From positions 1 to 9,964 of the forward strand of contig DATDCY010000187.1 of NCBI GenBank assembly GCA_036524115.1: a stretch of 9,964 bases of DNA, given 5' to 3'. Shown here one piece after another: positions 6,160 through 9,964 of this stretch. Within the stretch, counting starts at the first letter, position 1; each line of letters opens with the position of its first letter. The notes beneath the pieces are model-generated. The model was not told where the DNA came from, ran no database searches, and saw only the letters and a program-made list of their open reading frames with translations. The stretch comes from a bacterium. GTDB taxonomy: Bacteria > JAUVQV01 > DATDCY01. The translations under genes and the position numbers were made by a program.

Positions 6160-6657
6160 GTGAAGGCCGTCGTCCAGCGCGTGCGCAGCGCGTCCGTGGC
6201 GGTCGGGGGGACCGAGGTCGCGCGCATTGGCCGCGGGCTGCTCGTGCTGGTGGGCGTCGCCTGCGGCGATCTGGCGTCCGACGCCGCCTGGCTGGCGCGC
6301 AAGATCGCGGGGCTGAGGGTCTTCGCGGACGACGCGGGGAAGATGAACCGCTCGGTCGCCGAGGTCGGCGGCGCCGTCCTCGCCGTCTCGCAGTTCACGC
6401 TCCTCGGCGACTGCCGCGCCGGGCGCCGCCCGAGCTTCGTCGCCGCCGCGCCGCCGGAGGAGGGGAGGCGGCTCTACGAGTCCTTCCTGGCGGAGGTGCG
6501 CGCCGCGGCCGGGGGTGTGCCGGTGCGCGCCGGGGTGTTCGGCGCGGACATGCTCGTCGCCCTCGAGAACGACGGGCCGGTCACGTTCATCCTTGACTCT
6601 GATCCGCGCGTTCGCGCGGATCAGAAATACCGCGAAATCCCTTCGTTTCGAGGCTGA
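6160..6657 (+). CDS. dtd: D-aminoacyl-tRNA deacylase (DTD) with repeat-derived C-terminus
   Basis: DTD hydrolyses D-aminoacyl-tRNAs and mischarged glycyl-tRNA(Ala), protecting translation. Family motifs are [15 protein letters not shown] at the N-terminus, GLLVLVGV (26-33), GKMNRSV (60-66), the catalytic-loop SQFTLLGD (77-84), RPSF (90-93) and the Gly-cisPro motif NDGPVTF (137-143). Family members end soon after this strand, at about 145-150 residues; here residue 147 is the normal end point (VTFILDS). The frame then runs 18 residues further, [18 protein letters not shown], entirely encoded by the palindromic repeat tract, to a TGA at 6655. The start is GTG at 6160 with AGGG five bases upstream. 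The extension is probably the trace of a repeat insertion that displaced the original stop. The catalytic core is complete, so activity is expected. Confidence 0.93.
   Translation: MKAVVQRVRSASVAVGGTEVARIGRGLLVLVGVACGDLASDAAWLARKIAGLRVFADDAGKMNRSVAEVGGAVLAVSQFTLLGDCRAGRRPSFVAAAPPEEGRRLYESFLAEVRAAAGGVPVRAGVFGADMLVALENDGPVTFILDSDPRVRADQKYREIPSFRG
6598..6625 (+). repeat. Palindrome X1 of the repeat tract, inside the dtd 3' end
   Basis: A 13-bp perfect inverted repeat (6598-6610 and 6613-6625) has a 2-nt centre; its core is GATCCGCGCG/CGCGCGGATC. The same core recurs at 6679-6700 (one T-G wobble) and at 6849-6870 (perfect). Its right arm plus CAGAAATRCCG (6613-6632) matches 6691-6710 in 19 of 20 bases. 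It encodes residues 147-156 of the dtd product and may also mark the transcript end. Confidence 0.8.
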
Positions 6658-6702
6658 TCGACAGGTGCTGCCCTGCTGGATCCGTGCGGGCGCGCGGATC
6701 AG
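6631..6702 (+). repeat. Direct repeat copy 1 (72 bp, modules Y1 and X2)
   Basis: This 72-bp unit matches 6801-6872 at a constant offset of 170 bp with four mismatches (6632, 6666, 6672 and 6685). Module Y (about 6633-6664) contains CGAAA...TTTCG and is followed by the GATCCG palindrome X2 (6679-6700). The dtd stop codon lies inside Y1. The spacer to copy 2 (6703-6800) carries two further palindromes, CAGGCGCCTG at 6735-6744 and the 22-bp one at 6761-6782, and no gene. Confidence 0.85.
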
Positions 6703-6760
6703 AAATGCCGGCCTGTCATTTGGCTATGGGTGCTCAGGCGCCTGGATCGTAGCGCGGGCT

Positions 6761-6782
6761 GGAGGTGTCACGTGACAACTCC
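6761..6782. repeat. 22-bp near-perfect palindrome, possible operator
   Basis: Arms GGAGGTGTCAC (6761-6771) and GTGACAACTCC (6772-6782) are inverted repeats with one mismatched pair and no spacer. The inner 12 bp, TGTCACGTGACA, is perfect. Zero-spacer symmetry of this length is typical of dimeric regulator sites, but a role in the repeat element is equally possible. It is about 93 bp upstream of the -35 box of the metallo-hydrolase gene. Confidence 0.6.
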
Positions 6783-6800
6783 TCTTGCGTCCAGACCCGA

Positions 6801-6872
6801 CACGAAATCCCTTCGTTTCGAGGCTGATCGACAGGCGCTGCTCTGCTGGATCCGCGCGGGCGCGCGGATCAG
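6801..6872 (+). repeat. Direct repeat copy 2 (72 bp, modules Y2 and X3)
   Basis: This is the second copy of the unit at 6631-6702, 68 of 72 bases identical. Its palindrome X3 (6849-6870) is perfect, with a GG centre. The homology stops two bases before the TTGACA of the downstream promoter, so the element ends just at that promoter. No target-site duplication or transposase is apparent. Confidence 0.85.
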
Positions 6873-6874
6873 GC

Positions 6875-6903
6875 TTGACACCCGGGGTGGTTCCCCGTAA
6901 GTA
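6875..6903 (+). promoter_or_regulatory. Promoter of the metallo-hydrolase gene with palindromic spacer
   Basis: TTGACA (6875-6880, full consensus), a 17-nt spacer and a weak -10, TAAGTA (6898-6903), lie before the gene. Eight nt separate the -10 position from the ATG at 6912, and there is no ribosome site. The spacer contains an inverted repeat, CGGGG/CCCCG (6883-6887 with 6893-6897), which could be a regulator site. The -10 match is poor, so confidence rests on the -35 and spacing. Confidence 0.42.
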
Positions 6904-6911
6904 CTGACGGC

Positions 6912-7538
6912 ATGCTGCTCCGCTCGTTCGTCGTCGGTCCGCTCGAGACCAACGCCTACCTCGTCGGCGACCGCGCCACGCGCGAGGCGATCGTCATCGA
7001 CCCGGGCGGCGATCCGGCCGAGATCCTCGCCTTCCTGGCGAAGGAGCGGCTGCGCTGCCGGCAGATCGTGAACACCCACGGGCACTTCGACCACATCAGC
7101 GGCAACCGCGCGCTCCAGGCCGCCACCGGCGCCTCGCTGCTGATCCACGACGCCGACGCGCCGATGCTCGGCCAGGCGGCGGCGCAGGCCCGCTTCTTCA
7201 ATCTGCAGGCCGAGAACTCGCCGCGCCCCGACGCGTACCTCACGGACCGGGAGGAGTTGCGCGTCGGCGGCACGCTGCTGCGCGTCGTGCACACGCCGGG
7301 CCACTCGCCCGGGGGCGTGACGCTCATCGGTCCGGGAATGGCCTTCTGCGGCGATCTGGTGTTCTTCGGCTCGGTGGGCCGGACCGACCTGCCCGGGGGG
7401 TCGGAGCGGATGCTGCTGGACTCGATCCGCAGGCACATCCTGACGCTGCCCGACGAGACGGTGCTCTACCCGGGGCACGGCCCGGAAACGACGGTCGGCC
7501 TCGAAAAGAGGCAGAACCCTTTCTTCAGGAAGGCCTAG
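6912..7538 (+). CDS. MBL-fold metallo-hydrolase, glyoxalase II-like (YcbL/GloB family)
   Basis: The 208-residue protein is a cytosolic metallo-beta-lactamase-fold hydrolase. Zinc ligands are all visible: THGHFDH (H56, H58, D60, H61), H131 in HTPGHSPGG, D148 in CGDLVF and H189 in PGHGPET. The segment FGSVGRTDLPGG (152-163) is characteristic of the YcbL-type glyoxalase II-like group, which lacks the long C-terminal glutathione-binding domain of full GloB. The usual activity is thioester hydrolysis of S-lactoylglutathione-like substrates; the true substrate here is unproven. The start ATG at 6912 fits the family N-terminus and has no Shine-Dalgarno site. The gene converges on pcnB, with stops four bases apart. 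Confidence 0.9.
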   Translation: MLLRSFVVGPLETNAYLVGDRATREAIVIDPGGDPAEILAFLAKERLRCRQIVNTHGHFDHISGNRALQAATGASLLIHDADAPMLGQAAAQARFFNLQAENSPRPDAYLTDREELRVGGTLLRVVHTPGHSPGGVTLIGPGMAFCGDLVFFGSVGRTDLPGGSERMLLDSIRRHILTLPDETVLYPGHGPETTVGLEKRQNPFFRKA

Positions 7539-7546
7539 GGCCCTAG
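7535..7546. repeat. 12-bp perfect palindrome containing both convergent stop codons
   Basis: CTAGGGCCCTAG reads the same on both strands and holds the TAG of the metallo-hydrolase (7536-7538, plus) and the TAG of pcnB (7545-7543, minus) in symmetric positions. No T-tract flanks it, so there is no evidence of a bidirectional intrinsic terminator. The gap between the two genes is only four bases. Confidence 0.6.
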
Positions 7547-9177
7547 TCCGTCCGGTCGTCCGGCGCGGGTTCGCCGCCCGGCGGTTCCAAGTCTGTGTCC
7601 GCGTCGCCGAAGGCCACGTCGGGATCGATCGGCGCGTCCTCGTCGACGACGGCGCGCCGCGTCGCGATGGGCGGCGCCGTTTCGCCGGCCGCGCCGGGGG
7701 CACCCGCGGCGCCCCCTTCGCGGGCCCTGCGTCCCCGGCCCTTGCCGCCCCGGCGGCTGCGCCGGCGGCGACCCGGCCGGCGCTCCCCCACCTCGGCGGC
7801 GGGTGCCTCTTCATCCTCGCTCGCCTGCGCCTGCGGTCCGGTCTCCGCGTCTTCCGCCGTCTGCGCCGCGTCTTCGTGTGCGTGGCGCGCCTCCTGTGGC
7901 GCGCTCTGCTGCATCCCGCGGAGGCGGCGCAGGGCGGCGCGTCCCTCCGGCGTGTCGGCCTGCGTGATCTCGAAGAGCGTGACGGCCTCGTCGAACCAGG
8001 GCTTTCCCGCGAGCGAGCCGCCGCGCCCGCGCCGGCGCGCGGGCTGCGCCAGCCGCTGCTGGACGGCGAGCAGCAGCACCGCCTTCTCGAGCTGGGCGCG
8101 GGGGAACTTCAGCCGCTGCAGGTCGGGGTCGAGCAGCTCGGCCGCGATCTTCGCGTGGTCGGCCCCCGGCGCCGCGGCGGCGACCGCCGCCGCGAAAGGC
8201 GGGAAGTAGAGAACGGCAAGGGCGAGCCCCCCGGGCAGGCCCTGCTGCGGCTTCTGGTGCGCATCGAGTGCGGCGAGGCTGCGCGTGACCTCCGTCCGGA
8301 GGCGGGGGTCCGCCCAGGCCCTCGCGAATGCCGGGAGCAGCCCCTCGAGCATGCCCAGCTCCGCCAGCAGCGGGAACGACGCGGCCGCCGCGCCCTGGTT
8401 GAGCATGCGCACGAACTCCTCGACGATGCGCGGTGCGGCGCACTTCCAGATCTCGTCGCGGTGCGTGGTCATCGCCCGGCGCGTGGCCGGCTCGATCGCG
8501 AAGCCGAGACGGGCGGCCAGGCGGACGGCGCGCAGGGAGCGGATCGGGTCCTCGCGCAGGCGGATGTCGGGGTCGCCGATGGTGCGGATCACCCGGCGCC
8601 GCAGGTCCTCGAGCCCGCCGACGTAGTCGATGACCGAGCGGTCGGTGATGCCGTAGAAGAGGGCGTTGATCGTGAAGTCCCGCCGCCGCGCGTCCTCCTC
8701 CGGCGTGCCGAAGGTGTTGTCGCTCCTGATGAGCAGGTCGCCCTCGTCGGAGAAGCCGGCCTGCCGGCGGAACGTGGAGACCTCGATGACCTTGCGCCCC
8801 TTGAAGAGCACGTGCGCGAGCCGGAAGCGCCGGCCGATGAGCCGGCAGTTGCGGAAGAGGGTCTTGATCTCCTGCGGGTGGGCGGAGGTCGCGATGTCGA
8901 AGTCCTTCACGGCCCGGTCCAGCAGCAGGTCGCGCACGCCGCCGCCGACGAGATACGCCGTGTGATCGTGGCGGACCAGGCGGCTGAGGACCTTGAGGGC
9001 GTCCTCGTCGATGCGCGTGCGCGAGATCGTGTGCTCCTCGCGCCGGACGATGACCGGCTCGGGGGACTTCTCGCCGCGCCGCGCGGTCTGGTGCGGCTTG
9101 GCCTCGGCCTCGGGTTTCGGAGCTTTCCGGCGGCGGCCGAAGAGCTTCTCGACGACCTTCGTGATGATGCGTCGCAT
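7543..9177 (-). CDS. pcnB: Poly(A) polymerase I (PcnB-type class II nucleotidyltransferase)
   Basis: PcnB adds poly(A) to RNA 3' ends, promoting RNA decay. The 544-residue product matches the PcnB layout more than CCA-adding enzymes. It has a basic N-terminus and then REEHTISRTRIDEDALKVL (47-64), close to E. coli PREQHAISRKDISENALKV. The nucleotidyltransferase motif is AYLVGGGVRDLLL...KDFDIAT (74-97; D92 and D94 are metal ligands). The PcnB hallmark RNCRLIGRRFRLAHV (109-123), RRRDFTINALFY (165-175; D167) and REDPIRSLRAVRLAARLGF (208-226) follow. Neck and body domains run to about 425. The tail beyond 430 is disordered: an Ala/Glu stretch, an Arg/Gly patch (467-486) and an acidic end. E. coli PcnB also ends in an Arg-rich tail, but this one is much longer. 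The frame runs upstream to 9822, antisense to the next gene. The ATG at 9177 matches family N-termini and has no ribosome site. Confidence 0.92.
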   Translation of the reverse strand: MRRIITKVVEKLFGRRRKAPKPEAEAKPHQTARRGEKSPEPVIVRREEHTISRTRIDEDALKVLSRLVRHDHTAYLVGGGVRDLLLDRAVKDFDIATSAHPQEIKTLFRNCRLIGRRFRLAHVLFKGRKVIEVSTFRRQAGFSDEGDLLIRSDNTFGTPEEDARRRDFTINALFYGITDRSVIDYVGGLEDLRRRVIRTIGDPDIRLREDPIRSLRAVRLAARLGFAIEPATRRAMTTHRDEIWKCAAPRIVEEFVRMLNQGAAAASFPLLAELGMLEGLLPAFARAWADPRLRTEVTRSLAALDAHQKPQQGLPGGLALAVLYFPPFAAAVAAAAPGADHAKIAAELLDPDLQRLKFPRAQLEKAVLLLAVQQRLAQPARRRGRGGSLAGKPWFDEAVTLFEITQADTPEGRAALRRLRGMQQSAPQEARHAHEDAAQTAEDAETGPQAQASEDEEAPAAEVGERRPGRRRRSRRGGKGRGRRAREGGAAGAPGAAGETAPPIATRRAVVDEDAPIDPDVAFGDADTDLEPPGGEPAPDDRTD

Positions 9178-9188
9178 CGGCGGGCTGA

Positions 9189-9218
9189 TATGTACCACGC
9201 CGCGCGAAGAAAAGGCAA
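9189..9218 (-). promoter_or_regulatory. pcnB promoter with extended -10
   Basis: On the minus strand, TTGCCT (9218-9213), an 18-nt spacer and TACATA (9194-9189) preceded by TGG form an extended -10 promoter much like that of rpsT (TGGTACANA in both). Eleven nt separate the -10 from the ATG, leaving a leader of only about 4-5 nt. The 123-bp gap to the divergent RNase Z-like gene shows no second clear promoter. Confidence 0.48.
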
Positions 9219-9300
9219 CCGGAATCCGTTGATTTATGCGAACATCAGGCTCCGGGGCGCCCGGAGCGGGGACCGCCGGCCGCCCGCCGCGGGACTGCTG

Positions 9301-9964
9301 ATGACACGCTCCTTCGATACCCGGCTCGTGAACGGGCCCTTCGGGGACCCGGTCGTCCTCCTCTCGTTCCGGCACGAGCGGCGCGCGTTGCTCTTCGACC
9401 TCGGGGAGATCCACGCCCTGCGGCCGCGCGAGATCCTCGCCGTGACCGACGTCTTCGTCAGCCACACGCACATCGACCACTTCTGCGGTTTCGACCGGCT
9501 GCTGCGCGTCATGCTCAACCGGGACCGGACCGTGCGCCTGCACGGCCCGGAGGGGCTCGTCGCGAACGTCGCCGGCAAGCTGGCCGGCTACACCTGGAAC
9601 CTCGTCGAGGACTACCGCCTGAAGCTGCAGGTGCAGGAGATCGGAGCCCGCCGGGCGCGCCGCGTGACCTTCTCCTGCCGCGACCGCTTCCGGGCGCGCA
9701 CGGCGGCGCGCGAGCGGCCGTTCGACGGCGTCGTCCTCGAGGAGGAGGGGCTGACGGTGGAGGCACGTCACCTCGACCACGCGGTGCCCTGCCTGGGCTT
9801 CCGGCTCGCCGAGCGGCTGCATGCGAACGTCAACGGAGACGCGCTGCGCCGGCTCGGCTGGGAGCCCGGCCCCTGGCTGCGACGCGTGAAGGCCCTGCTG
9901 CGCGCCGGGGCGCCGGGGTCGACGCCGGTGCGCGTGCCCGTGCCGGCGGCGGCCAGGTGCCGCT
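9301..9964 (+). CDS. RNase Z-like MBL-fold hydrolase (3' end cut by window)
   Basis: An open frame runs from ATG 9301 to the window end (221 codons, no stop) with strong G/C third-position bias. It has the MBL metal motif VSHTHIDHFCGFDRLL (H55, H57, D59, H60), LHGPEGL (80-86) as in the RNase Z GP.G segment, GKLAGYTWNLVEDY (92-105) and LDHAVPCLGFRL (158-169), which resembles the tRNase Z HTVPSLGY element. RNase Z endonucleases trim tRNA 3' trailers; this subgroup is annotated as RNase Z-like, but its activity is not assured from sequence. The C-terminal ligands lie beyond the edge. There is no strong ribosome site (GGGA about six bases upstream), and no in-frame alternative start lies upstream. 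It is divergent from pcnB, so two RNA 3'-end enzymes share an intergenic region. Confidence 0.85.
   Translation, partial: MTRSFDTRLVNGPFGDPVVLLSFRHERRALLFDLGEIHALRPREILAVTDVFVSHTHIDHFCGFDRLLRVMLNRDRTVRLHGPEGLVANVAGKLAGYTWNLVEDYRLKLQVQEIGARRARRVTFSCRDRFRARTAARERPFDGVVLEEEGLTVEARHLDHAVPCLGFRLAERLHANVNGDALRRLGWEPGPWLRRVKALLRAGAPGSTPVRVPVPAAARCR

Noticed and set aside
6598-6872. CRISPR array or integron attC site.
   Set aside because: There are only two 72-bp units and three palindromes with unequal spacing, no cas genes, no integrase and no attC core sites.
6658-6911. tRNA or small protein gene in the intergenic tract.
   Set aside because: No cloverleaf with a T-loop motif and no open frame with a ribosome site could be found; the tract is explained by repeats and palindromes.
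9178-9822. Upstream extension of the pcnB frame to 9822.
   Set aside because: It runs antisense through the RNase Z-like gene; the ATG at 9177 gives the family-typical N-terminus.

Overview
The window is about 70% GC and comes from a bacterial chromosome. It holds nine complete genes and two partial ones, with strong G/C bias at third codon positions. Housekeeping genes for translation and RNA metabolism dominate (rpsT, rsmI, dtd, pcnB, an RNase Z-like gene). The PcnB closely follows the E. coli poly(A) polymerase I pattern, and the sensor kinase carries a periplasmic c-type haem site. Together these suggest a Gram-negative, probably a high-GC member of the Desulfobacterota/Myxococcota (old 'deltaproteobacterial') range. 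That placement is an inference from gene style only. No transposase, integrase, tRNA, rRNA or CRISPR array is visible.

Layout. At 1-1557 (minus) lies a biotin carboxylase subunit of the pyruvate/acyl-CoA carboxylase type, with the start of a translationally coupled gene running off the left edge. At 1751-2143 (minus) is a small lipoprotein with its own promoter and a leader of about 170 nt. Divergent from it at 2416-3303 (plus) is a single-domain AAA protein whose Walker A, Walker B, sensor-1 and pore-loop positions are all altered, so it looks like a pseudo-ATPase. It converges on and overlaps by 13 bp a membrane sensor histidine kinase with a CxxCH haem motif (3291-4793, minus). Upstream on the same strand come rsmI (4848-5684, with an acidic tail) and rpsT (5778-6053). 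Divergent from rpsT is dtd (6160-6657, plus). At 6598-6872 there is a modular palindromic repeat tract that supplies the last codons of dtd and ends just before the promoter of a glyoxalase II-like metallo-hydrolase (6912-7538, plus). That gene converges on pcnB (7543-9177, minus). Divergent from pcnB is an RNase Z-like gene cut by the right edge (9301-9964, plus).

How the genes fit together. rpsT/rsmI serve the 30S subunit, dtd clears D-aminoacyl-tRNA, and pcnB plus the RNase Z-like protein act on RNA 3' ends. This is a loose translation/RNA-processing neighbourhood rather than one operon. The carboxylase pair is a separate metabolic unit. The pseudo-AAA protein and the haem kinase are the least ordinary genes.

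Sigma70-type promoters can be read by eye upstream of most genes. In three or four cases the -10 box sits only 8-11 nt before the start codon with no Shine-Dalgarno sequence, suggesting leaderless or near-leaderless mRNAs alongside genes with good Shine-Dalgarno sites.
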